Assembly: GCA_046565505.1 (NCBI GenBank)
Contig: JBKHYJ010000093.1
Location: 1-40,701 of the forward strand
Direction: 5' to 3'
Origin: JBKHYJ01 sp046565505
GTDB taxonomy: Bacteria > Acidobacteriota > Blastocatellia > UBA7656
DNA: 40,701 nucleotides
The translations under genes were made by a program, and so were the position numbers. The notes under the pieces were generated by a model, which saw only the letters and a list, made by a program, of their open reading frames with translations, did not search any database and was not told where the DNA came from. Shown here in pieces: positions 33,558 to 40,701 of this stretch (positions within the stretch are counted from its first letter, which is position 1; every line of letters begins with the position of its first letter).

Positions 33558-34076
33558 CTAAGCCACTTCGACCTTCTCCGGCTCAGGGGTGTCTTCGACC
33601 TTCTTCGCGCGGTCTGCCAGTATCCTGTTCGATTTTATTCTCAGGCCGTAGACCACTTCCGGCTTAGACTTGTTACACAGGTCGGCCACCGTTATCGAGT
33701 CTAAAAACGTATCGACGTGCTCGGAAAGCTGCTTCCATATCGCGCCGCCTATGCACGTGTCGCCAATCCGGCAACTCTCGACGGACTCGCCCTTGCTGAA
33801 GCAAGAACTCGTATAGAGCGGGGGCTCGATAAGCCGCACTATCTCGCCGATCGTTATTTCCGAAGGGTCGCGGGCGAGCACGTATCCGCCGTGCGGGCCC
33901 CTCACGCTTTTGACCACATTGCCCTTCCGCAACTGCTGAAAGAGCTGTTCAAGAAATAGGAGCGATATGCCTTCCCGCTTCGAGATCGCGCCGAGGGGCA
34001 CTGGCGAGCCGTCCGAGTGTTGAGCAATATCTAGCACAGCCCTCACCGAATACTTCCCTTTAGTTGAAATCTGCAT
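33558..34076 (-). CDS. iscR: Iron-sulfur regulator IscR (Rrf2 family)
   Basis: A 172-residue Rrf2-type regulator that senses the cell's iron-sulfur state by holding a [2Fe-2S] cluster and represses its own operon. The winged-helix N-terminus (about 1-80) ends in RGPHGGYVLAR. The cluster region has C92, C102 and C108, close to the three cysteines of E. coli IscR although the spacing is slightly different (C-x9-C-x5-C). The charged C-terminus is longer. It is first in the operon and its promoter carries an IscR-type box. Confidence 0.94.
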   Translation of the reverse strand: MQISTKGKYSVRAVLDIAQHSDGSPVPLGAISKREGISLLFLEQLFQQLRKGNVVKSVRGPHGGYVLARDPSEITIGEIVRLIEPPLYTSSCFSKGESVESCRIGDTCIGGAIWKQLSEHVDTFLDSITVADLCNKSKPEVVYGLRIKSNRILADRAKKVEDTPEPEKVEVA

Positions 34077-34121
34077 AGCCCCTCTGATGCCTGACGAGTG
34101 CCATTCCTTGTCGTCATCTCT

Positions 34122-34149
34122 ATTCTATATACCCGACCAATAAAGTCAA
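34122..34149 (-). promoter_or_regulatory. iscR operon promoter
   Basis: On the minus strand TTGACT (34144-34149), a 16-base spacer and TAGAAT (34122-34127). The start of transcription should fall about 40 bases upstream of the iscR ATG. An IscR box overlaps its -35 and spacer. Confidence 0.7.
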
Positions 34150-34153
34150 GTTT
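34129..34153. promoter_or_regulatory. IscR type 1 binding site
   Basis: The 25-base segment ATACCCGACCAATAAAGTC (and on) matches the E. coli type 1 consensus ATASYYGACTRWWWYAGTCRRSTAT at 22 of 25 positions by my count. It covers the -35 and spacer of the iscR promoter, the right place for repression. A weaker second copy, GACTAAATCGCTCGGG at 34159-34174, lies directly upstream. Confidence 0.75.
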
Positions 34154-34227
34154 ATTCCGACTAAATCGCTCGGGATTTATCGGGACAGTTAATTTAAGAA
34201 ATAGTAGAGCTTATAAGCCCGGATGAT

Positions 34228-35400
34228 TTAGCGGATCAGGGATTTGAGCCTTTGCAACCTCTCTTCGGCGGCCGACAGCGTTTCATCCCTCTTGCAGAAA
34301 GTGAACCGGACCTGGGAGCTGCCGAGTTTTGGGTCATGGTAGAAGCTGCTGCCCGGCACGACGGCCACGCCCACATCTTTCACCAGGAACCGGGCGAATT
34401 CAACATCGTCTTCATAGCCGAAGGCCGTAATGTCCGTCATCACGTAGTAAGCGCCGTCAGGGTCGAAGCACGCGAAGCCCGTATCTTTTAACACGCGGAG
34501 TATACGCTCCCTCCGCGCGGCGTAATCGGCCTGTAGCTTGACGTAATAATCTCGCGGCATCCGCAGGGCGTGCGCGCCGGCTTCTTGCAGCGGCGCGGCC
34601 GCGCCCACCGTGAGGAAGTCATGGACCTTGCGAATCGCGAGCGTGATTTCTGGGGGGGCTATCGAGTAGCCCACCCTCCACCCCGTCACCGAATAAGTCT
34701 TCGACAAGCCGTTGATAGTGATCGTGCGCTCGCGCATGCCGTCGAGCGTCGCCATGGCGACATGTTGTTTACCGTTGAACAGTATGTGCTCGTAGATTTC
34801 GTCCGTGATGGCTATGACGTTCCACTTGTGACACAGGGCGGCTATCTGTTCGAGCTCTTCGCGGCTGAAGACTTTCCCCGTGGGGTTATTCGGGGTGTTG
34901 ATGATTATGGCTTTCGTGTCGTCATTGAAAGCCGCCGCGAGTTCGTCAGGGTCGAACGACCAGTCGGGCGCGTACAGCGTCACGTAGCGCGGAGTCGCGC
35001 CCGACAAGATCGCGTCCGGCCCGTAGTTTTCGTAAAACGGCTCGAAGACTATCACCTCATCGCCCGGGTTCACGATAGCCATCATGGCGGCGATCATCGC
35101 TTCGGTCGAGCCGCAGGTGACGGTGATCTCACGCTCCGGGTCGACTTCCAGCCCGAGGTGCCAGGACGACTTTTCGGCCACCGCGTTGCGGAAGTTCTTC
35201 GCGCCCCAGGTGATCGCGTACTGGTTCACGTCTGCCATTACCGCGTCACACGCGGCGAGCTTTATCTCTTCCGGGGCGGCAAAATCCGGGAAGCCCTGCG
35301 AGAGATTAATCGCGCCATAGAGGTTCGCCTGGCGCGTCATCTCCCTGATGACCGATTCGGTGAACTGCTCTGCTTTATGAGATATGATTTGTTTGGGCAT
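34228..35400 (-). CDS. Class I PLP aminotransferase (methionine/kynurenine type)
   Basis: A 390-residue fold-type I aminotransferase. The PLP Lys234 is in the GLSKTYSVTGWRVGY motif, with D200 and the NPTGK segment also present. The N-terminus INLSQGFPDF is typical of the YbdL/kynurenine-aminotransferase branch acting on methionine, glutamine or aromatic amino acids. No signal peptide. The exact substrate is unknown. The start overlaps the preceding TPR gene's stop (TAATG), so they are translated together. Confidence 0.9.
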   Translation of the reverse strand: MPKQIISHKAEQFTESVIREMTRQANLYGAINLSQGFPDFAAPEEIKLAACDAVMADVNQYAITWGAKNFRNAVAEKSSWHLGLEVDPEREITVTCGSTEAMIAAMMAIVNPGDEVIVFEPFYENYGPDAILSGATPRYVTLYAPDWSFDPDELAAAFNDDTKAIIINTPNNPTGKVFSREELEQIAALCHKWNVIAITDEIYEHILFNGKQHVAMATLDGMRERTITINGLSKTYSVTGWRVGYSIAPPEITLAIRKVHDFLTVGAAAPLQEAGAHALRMPRDYYVKLQADYAARRERILRVLKDTGFACFDPDGAYYVMTDITAFGYEDDVEFARFLVKDVGVAVVPGSSFYHDPKLGSSQVRFTFCKRDETLSAAEERLQRLKSLIR

Positions 35401-36353
35401 TATTTGTCGTCCGGCTCTTCCTTCAATCTCTCTATTATAGACTCGACAGCGGAAGCATATTCGCCTTCGGGATCAAGACGCAAGTAGTTACGGTAAGCTT
35501 CTATGGCATCTTTGTTACGCCCGGCCTTTTCCAGCAACTCGCCGAGCTGATAATAAAGTATTGGCTCGGTCTCCATGTCCTGGGCTATCCCTATGCGGTA
35601 CTCCTTCACGGCCTCGTCGACCCTGTCGGATTCGGCGAGCGCTATCGCAAGCCCTATGTGCGCCTCGAACGACTGGCCGCGCGCGAGCCTGAGCGCCTTC
35701 CTGTACTCTGCGATCGACTCCTCGACAAGCCCCTGCTGGCGTCTGAGGTTGGCCAGCACTGTCTGCGCCTCGGCCGTCGTCCGCACGCCCTGCTTAATCG
35801 CCGCTTGAATCTGCTTTTCAGCCCCCTGGTAATCCTGAAGGGTCGTGAGGGTGCGCGCAAGCGCAATCCGCGCTTCGGGGAATACCGCCCTCAACTCAAG
35901 CGCCTGCTCGTACTCTTTCACGGCGTCTCTATTCTTACCTGAGTCGCGCAACCGGTTTCCCTTCTGGTAGTGCAGTATGGCCTGATCGGTCGTCGGCTGC
36001 TGAGCGACTTTGAGGGTTCGACCGGCCCCCGCGGCGATGACGACCGGGCCATTCCAATCGGCATACCCGACCGTAGTCACGCGCGCCATGTAAGAGCCCG
36101 CCGGCACGCGCGGAAGGTCAAGCTCGCCCTTATCATTCGTGGCCCCGTGGCGTACGTTATTGATGAAGACGACCGATCCCGGCTGGCCCGTTATGACCTT
36201 CAGCGCGCCGGTCGCGCGGCGCGTCGTCTGGCCGGAATTACTCCTGCCCGCCACCTGCGCCCGCGCCTCGGTCGGGACAGTCAGGAGCAGAACGGCGGCG
36301 AGGGCGCAAAGAAGACAAGCGAGCGCCTCTTTTACTAAACTGCTGATGAGCAT
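35400..36353 (-). CDS. Secreted TPR protein with PEGA/carboxypeptidase-regulatory-like domain
   Basis: A 317-residue exported protein with a signal peptide (about 1-33, ending ARAQ), a small Ig-like domain (about 48-115: SVVFINNVRHGATNDKGELDLPR and YMARVTTVGYADW) as in PEGA or CarboxypepD_reg folds, then TPR repeats (about 125-310). A likely role is a periplasmic or cell-surface scaffold. It lies 12 bases after the lytic transglycosylase on the same strand and is coupled to the aminotransferase by an overlapping stop/start. Confidence 0.83.
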   Translation of the reverse strand: MLISSLVKEALACLLCALAAVLLLTVPTEARAQVAGRSNSGQTTRRATGALKVITGQPGSVVFINNVRHGATNDKGELDLPRVPAGSYMARVTTVGYADWNGPVVIAAGAGRTLKVAQQPTTDQAILHYQKGNRLRDSGKNRDAVKEYEQALELRAVFPEARIALARTLTTLQDYQGAEKQIQAAIKQGVRTTAEAQTVLANLRRQQGLVEESIAEYRKALRLARGQSFEAHIGLAIALAESDRVDEAVKEYRIGIAQDMETEPILYYQLGELLEKAGRNKDAIEAYRNYLRLDPEGEYASAVESIIERLKEEPDDK

Positions 36354-36365
36354 GAGTGCACCTTA

Positions 36366-38627
36366 CTACTCTTTATAAAACCTGCGGTAATTAGCCGCGT
36401 AACGCAGCACCCCCTGCACGTACCCCCTCGTCTCAGAGAACGGGATGGATTCGACCCACTCTTCTATGTCCAGGCCGCCCCTCTCGCTAAGCCAGGCGCG
36501 GGCGCGGCCGGGGCCCGCGTTGTAGGCGGCGGCCGCGTACTCGACCCGCCCGAACTCGCCGAGCATCTGGGCGAGGTAGCTCATCCCGAGCTTAATATTG
36601 ATAGAGGGGTTGTAGAGGTCGGCCGCCGTGATGGCGCCGATGCCTTGCCGCCTGGAAATCTGCTGCCCGGTCGCCGGCATCAATTGCATCAGCCCGCGCG
36701 CGCCCACGCGCGAAATCGCGTTCGGGTTGAAGACGCTTTCCTGCCGGATCAAACCTGCCGCGACGTAGGGGTCAACCCCGTGCCGCTTCGCCTCTTGCTT
36801 GATCGTGCCCCACGCCGTCATAGGGAACATGATCTCCCAGGCCTCGCGGGGCACGTCTGACTCGCGGTAGGAATAGATGTCTGGATAGCCTTTCCGCAAG
36901 ATGAGCGTCGCCTGAAAGTTCTCGCCGCGCCGCGCGTAAACCTGCGCCAGCCTGAGATTCAGTTTCGGGGAGGTCGGCGCGCTTTCGAGCGCCGCGTTCA
37001 ATTCTTTCACGGCCAAGTCGCCGAGCCCGATCAGCTCCAGGTCCTCGGCCCTCGCGACGCGGCCAGATTCTTCGCCCGTCGCGCTCTCTTCGACCTTCTC
37101 GACGTAGGTCACGTTGCGGCGAATGCGCTCAAGGTCAGACCCGGGCCGCGCCTGCTCAGCCTTGAGCGAAGAGTCCGCCGCGCGCAACTTCTCGGCTCTG
37201 AGGCCCGCGATGTAGCCGTGATAGCCGTAGCGATACCGCTCGTTGACCGTCTCGTACAGAGCGAGCGCGCGCGCTTTATTGCCCAGGCGCTCCTCAGCCT
37301 TCCCCGCCCAGAAGGCGGCTTCGCCGATGAACTTCGTCTCAGGATAGCGGTACGTCGCCAGATGCTGTTCGAGGAGGCGGGCGGCTTCCGCATAGTTCTT
37401 TGCCAGGTAAGCCTGCCACCCGAGGTTGTAAGAAGCCTCCGCCGCGTACTGGCTCCGGGGGAATAAAGAAATTATCTGCCGGTAGCGGGCCGCGGCCTCT
37501 GCGTCCCTGTTTTGTTTGTCGAGGTCGCGCGCCAGATTGTAAAGCGCGTCTTGCGCCCACCTGGTTTTAGGGTATTGACTCAGCAGGCGGTCAACCGCGG
37601 CCGAAGATTCCGCCGCGCGGTTCGAGCGGCGAAGCGCCTCGGCTTGATAAAAGAGGGCTTCGGCTCGCAAGTCTGCGTTGCGCTCGCCGACGCGCGCGAG
37701 CGATGCCGCGGCCTGCGAGAAGGCCTTCGTGTTGAGCTGGCTCACCCCGCGCCGCAGTTGTATTTCATCGACGCGGTCGGCCTCCGGGAAGCGGGCGATT
37801 AGCTGGTCGTAAGCGCGCGCCGCCTCAGCATACTGCCTGGCCTCAAACAGCGCGTCGCTCCGCGAGCGCTCCTCTTTAAATGACTGCGGGTTGTCTTTCA
37901 CGGGCGAGCCGAGGGCGGCGAGCCTTGCTTCAGCCTGGACGCTGGCCCTCGTGGCCGGCAGTTCATAATAGATGCGGCGGTACAGCTTCAGCGCCTCATC
38001 GGTGCTGCCCCTGGCCTCGTAAGCCTGGGCCATCACGTAGATGGCGTCCGCGTCGCCGGCTTCGGCCATCTTTGAAAGCTCTTTTATGGCGCTCCCCGGG
38101 TCGCCTAAATCAATAGCCATGCGGGCCGCCCCCAACCGAGATTCGCGGGCGCGCAACGAGTCCGGGTATTGCGTGTAAACAACGCCATAGTCGCGCAACG
38201 CCCCGCCCTTTGCGCCGCTGGCCGCTTCGCTCTCAGCCCGATAAAAAAGCGCGTAATCGCCGAGCGCGCTCGCCTCGCCTACCGCGCGCGCGTCGAGCGC
38301 GTCTATGGCGGCCTGATAGTTCTGCGCGGAATAATAGAGGTAGCCGCGCAGGAACCGTGCGAGCGAAGCCGCGCGCGTATTGGGGTAGGCCGACTCTATG
38401 CGCGATAAATCGGCCGGGGCGGGTCGCCCCTGCGAGCCCTCCACGAGATTGCGAAGCTCGGCCGCGCCGCGCCCCTGATCGGTTTGCCGGCGTTGACACG
38501 AGGCAGTCAGCGGCGCGACCAGGGTTAACACTAAAAGCATTATCGGCATCAGCGCCATAAGAGAGCGCCTTGAATGCGGCGCAACCTGCCGGCTTGCTTT
38601 ACTACGATTGCGGCCTGGTTTAAGCAT
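36366..38627 (-). CDS. Slt-type lytic transglycosylase lipoprotein with TPR region
   Basis: A 753-residue murein hydrolase that cleaves glycan chains of peptidoglycan, making 1,6-anhydro ends. A hydrophobic signal (about 25-43) ends at C44, with T-A-S before it, a loose lipobox. A long TPR/alpha-superhelical part (about 50-570) follows, then an SLT domain (about 600-735) with the catalytic Glu630 in LIRQESVFNP, GLMQLMP and AAYNAGPGR. The layout matches Slt70. The gene is the first of three linked genes. It needs care because the C-terminal end is intact, so it should be active. Confidence 0.9.
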   Translation of the reverse strand: MLKPGRNRSKASRQVAPHSRRSLMALMPIMLLVLTLVAPLTASCQRRQTDQGRGAAELRNLVEGSQGRPAPADLSRIESAYPNTRAASLARFLRGYLYYSAQNYQAAIDALDARAVGEASALGDYALFYRAESEAASGAKGGALRDYGVVYTQYPDSLRARESRLGAARMAIDLGDPGSAIKELSKMAEAGDADAIYVMAQAYEARGSTDEALKLYRRIYYELPATRASVQAEARLAALGSPVKDNPQSFKEERSRSDALFEARQYAEAARAYDQLIARFPEADRVDEIQLRRGVSQLNTKAFSQAAASLARVGERNADLRAEALFYQAEALRRSNRAAESSAAVDRLLSQYPKTRWAQDALYNLARDLDKQNRDAEAAARYRQIISLFPRSQYAAEASYNLGWQAYLAKNYAEAARLLEQHLATYRYPETKFIGEAAFWAGKAEERLGNKARALALYETVNERYRYGYHGYIAGLRAEKLRAADSSLKAEQARPGSDLERIRRNVTYVEKVEESATGEESGRVARAEDLELIGLGDLAVKELNAALESAPTSPKLNLRLAQVYARRGENFQATLILRKGYPDIYSYRESDVPREAWEIMFPMTAWGTIKQEAKRHGVDPYVAAGLIRQESVFNPNAISRVGARGLMQLMPATGQQISRRQGIGAITAADLYNPSINIKLGMSYLAQMLGEFGRVEYAAAAYNAGPGRARAWLSERGGLDIEEWVESIPFSETRGYVQGVLRYAANYRRFYKE

Positions 38628-38687
38628 GGAAAGCTCCCGGTTAAAACCGCATGCGCGGCGATTAAATCTTCAATGGGGCTGATGCAG

Positions 38688-38717
38688 ATTATGATGTAAG
38701 AGGTTTACTCAGGACAA
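38688..38717 (-). promoter_or_regulatory. Probable promoter of the lytic transglycosylase operon
   Basis: On the minus strand TTGTCC (38712-38717), 18-base spacer and CATAAT (38688-38693), about 60 bases before the gene start. A fair but not perfect sigma70 match. Confidence 0.5.
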
Positions 38718-38821
38718 GGAAAAGAATTCGGCGGATGGGAGCCCGAAGTAGGGATTAAAAACCAGGGGATGTTTCTCTTACCTCCGACCTCTCAGGTTGC
38801 AGGTTCTGTCTCCCGCGCCCC

Positions 38822-40354
38822 TCACACCGCGACGGATGGGCCGGGGTGGTCCGAGCCGAGCTTCGCCTTATCGCCTTCGGCGAGCGTATTGACCAGCTCA
38901 TCGTAAAAGTAATCGAACTTGGCCGCGACGCCGGGAGTGACCCTCTTCTCGTACATCTGGCGGCTGCGGTCTATATCTTCCTTGAGCCTGTCATAGAGGT
39001 CATTGTTGCGGCGCCCTTCGCTCACCTTCTGCTCGTTGTAAAGTTTTATCTCGCTCACGAGCAAGCGGGCAAATCTGCGCGCATCATTATGAAGCTTCTC
39101 TTCCTCGTCGACGGGACCGCGAGAAGCGGGGGTCGCGAAGCTCTCCGCGGGCCGGGACGACACGGACTCGTCGGTTTGAATGTTCAACCGGCCGCTGTCT
39201 CTCGTTGCCCCCCACATGTCGGCGGAACCCTCGGGCGGCGGGGGCGCAGCATGGGATTCGCTTGCCGGAGGAGGCTCCGCCGTGGGGCGGAAGTAGGTCG
39301 GAGCGGGCGACCCGATGCCGGGCGCAGGCCGGCTTGCCGCTGGCGCCTCTTGCTGTTCGAGCGCAGACTGACGCGATTCGCCCGAAACGCCCGCTTGAGC
39401 ACGCTGGTCAACGGGCGCCGACGGGCGGGGTTCGGGGTAAGGCGCGGATGGCGTTACAAGTATGCCGCTCGGGCGCGGCTCAGGCTCCGTGACCCGGCGC
39501 GATTCGGGTGAGCTGCTCGCGGCGGGCGGGCGAGCGGCGGCAGGCTGCTGCGCGGAGTTTGAAGGCGCGGCAGGCTGTTTGGCTGCCGGTTGCGACCCTT
39601 CGGCTATCCTCGCCCTAAGCGAGACAAGCTCGACCACCATCCCAGCCGTATGAACCAGTAGCTCTATGGCCTCGACGTTGGTTGCGTCCTCGCCATTATC
39701 CGCGGAATCCGCGTAGATGACCGCGGCAGACTTGCCGCGCACCTTGAGAGGTACGGCCAATACGCGTTGCGGCTGCGTGTTACCCAGGCGGCTGAAGATT
39801 AGTCCGTTCTCCGCCTGCTGATCTGGGGAGCCATAGAAGGTTTGCTGAGAGTTGAGCGCGGCGCGCAGCACGGTGTCCGACTGTAGTTGGATCGACAGCC
39901 CTCTTATAGAGGTCGCGCTCCCGGAGCCCGCGCCCGCGCTTTCGTCCAGGCCGCGGGCGGCCCATGCCAGGGCGCTCGCGCCTTTGACCACGAACAATAC
40001 CACTCTCGGCGCAAAATTCGCCGCGCGAGCGACAAGGGCGTTGAGCACCTCGGCCTGCGTGCGCTGGTCATCGAGTTCCGCCACGGAGTCCCTGAGCAAT
40101 GCGATGTCCGCGCCAAGGCGTACGCTTTCGGCGCCCGCCTGATCCACCTGCGCGGTCACCTCCGCCGCGATGTGCGCGAGCGCCTCGTCAGTTTCCGACA
40201 TCGTGGCGGCCGCGTCCGTTCGCTCAAGCAGGCGGGTGAACGATTCGTTGACTTCGCGCTGCAAGCGGCTGATGTCTTGCTCCAGCAGACCGACGCGCGA
40301 GCGCACCAATTCTTCTATCCGCCGGCGCAGCCGAACCTCACGCTCCTTTTCCAC
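38822..40354 (-). CDS. GAF-like protein with coiled coil and long Pro/Ala-rich linker
   Basis: A 510-residue cytoplasmic protein starting at GTG 40354, where GGGAGG lies 6 bases upstream; a TTG at 40396 in frame has no such support. Residues about 1-100 are an alpha-helical coiled coil (RIEELVRSRVGLLEQDISRLQ), about 100-250 look like a GAF-type sensor domain ending VHTAGMVVELVSLRA, about 260-410 are Pro/Ala/Ser-rich and disordered, and about 430-500 form a conserved helical tail (RFARLLVSEIKLYNEQKV). No kinase or output domain was found. It may be a signalling or scaffold protein; its function is unknown. Confidence 0.78.
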   Translation of the reverse strand: MEKEREVRLRRRIEELVRSRVGLLEQDISRLQREVNESFTRLLERTDAAATMSETDEALAHIAAEVTAQVDQAGAESVRLGADIALLRDSVAELDDQRTQAEVLNALVARAANFAPRVVLFVVKGASALAWAARGLDESAGAGSGSATSIRGLSIQLQSDTVLRAALNSQQTFYGSPDQQAENGLIFSRLGNTQPQRVLAVPLKVRGKSAAVIYADSADNGEDATNVEAIELLVHTAGMVVELVSLRARIAEGSQPAAKQPAAPSNSAQQPAAARPPAASSSPESRRVTEPEPRPSGILVTPSAPYPEPRPSAPVDQRAQAGVSGESRQSALEQQEAPAASRPAPGIGSPAPTYFRPTAEPPPASESHAAPPPPEGSADMWGATRDSGRLNIQTDESVSSRPAESFATPASRGPVDEEEKLHNDARRFARLLVSEIKLYNEQKVSEGRRNNDLYDRLKEDIDRSRQMYEKRVTPGVAAKFDYFYDELVNTLAEGDKAKLGSDHPGPSVAV

Positions 40355-40419
40355 CTGGTTCCTCCCACTCACAAGAAGATTATCCGCGGGGCTCAAAAGG
40401 CCTGTTTGCTCAGGAAGCG

Positions 40420-40448
40420 ATTATCCCGCAGCCTCTATCACTTGTCAA
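40420..40448 (-). promoter_or_regulatory. Promoter of the GAF-like gene
   Basis: On the minus strand TTGACA (40443-40448), a spacer of exactly 17 bases and GATAAT (40420-40425). The expected start near 40413 lies about 60 bases before the GTG at 40354, which also argues against the TTG at 40396 being required. Confidence 0.8.
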
Positions 40449-40701
40449 TAAATCAGTAGCCGCAGGCCAGCGCGATTACTAGCAAAATCGGGTGATGGTT
40501 CTTATAGCCCCGCGGGGTATTCTGAACGGCCGGCCGGGCCGCTTACTGGCTTGCAGGGTCTATTCATTCTCTATAAAGAAAGAGGCGCCCCTCTGTAGAA
40601 TAAGGTTGCCGGACCATTCCAACAGTAGGAACCCTGTCAGCCCCGCCGCGCCCTCTTTAGCCCCACCTTTATCACCAACTCCCAGATCTCACACAACCCG
40701 A

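Noticed and set aside
1..40701. CRISPR arrays, insertion sequences, tRNAs or phage genes
   Set aside because: None seen: no regular direct repeats, no transposase or integrase with intact catalytic motifs, no cloverleaf.
40449..40701. Gene or RNA at the right edge
   Set aside because: No frame with a start signal and no strong hairpin; only the upstream promoter of the GAF-like gene is supported there.

Overview
The window is about 40.7 kb of densely coded, GC-rich bacterial chromosome (GC not calculated) with no mobile elements, CRISPR arrays or tRNAs that I could see. The gene mix suggests a Gram-negative-type, diderm, aerobic soil bacterium, with Acidobacteriota (Blastocatellia-like) as my best guess. 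The evidence is an OprP-type porin, an Slt-type lytic transglycosylase, many secreted TPR proteins, PEGA/TIG-type surface proteins and a TGA-containing rhodanese. The phylum is inferred from gene content and style; no marker gene in the window settles it.

Layout. (1) 1-5.8 kb: a secreted M1-peptidase-like protein that has lost its zinc ligands, a small resolvase-like protein, a roughly 670-base gene-free stretch that folds into strong helices (candidate structured RNA), queF, a small unknown gene and two HhH-GPD DNA glycosylases (an AlkA/OGG-like protein and Nth). (2) 5.9-12.8 kb, minus strand: a sulfate uptake operon cysP-cysT-cysW-porin-cysA. CysA carries two extra UspA-like domains. In front of cysP lie a sigma70-like promoter, a ydaO-type (c-di-AMP) riboswitch and an intrinsic terminator. 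(3) 12.8-20.3 kb: a small secreted unknown protein, aminopeptidase P, a family-A DNA polymerase without the 5' nuclease, two TPR proteins, a PP0621-like zinc protein, the RNase P RNA gene (rnpB) and an orphan OmpR-type response regulator. (4) 20.3-26.3 kb: a large beta-propeller/TIG surface protein, a rhodanese interrupted by an in-frame TGA that is followed at the right distance by a bacterial SECIS-like hairpin (a probable selenoprotein), a cupin, thiL and a double zinc-ribbon protein. (5) 26.3-34.2 kb, minus strand: a complete ISC iron-sulfur operon iscR-iscS-iscU-iscA-hscB-hscA-fdx-iscX followed by a second, divergent cysteine desulfurase/scaffold pair. A good IscR box overlaps the iscR promoter, and a strong terminator splits iscRSUA from hscBA-fdx-iscX. 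(6) 34.2-40.7 kb: a class I aminotransferase, a TPR/PEGA-like protein, an Slt-type lytic transglycosylase and a GAF-like protein with a long Pro/Ala-rich linker.

The sulfur theme is notable. Sulfate import, a rhodanese (possibly Sec-containing), two cysteine desulfurases and the ISC machinery all lie within about 28 kb, although they are not one operon. The strongest new points are the probable Sec-rhodanese with its SECIS, the c-di-AMP-type riboswitch on a sulfate operon whose ATPase is fused to Usp domains, the unassigned pseudoknotted RNA upstream of queF, and the split ISC operon with an extra scaffold that lacks the HscA-recognition motif.
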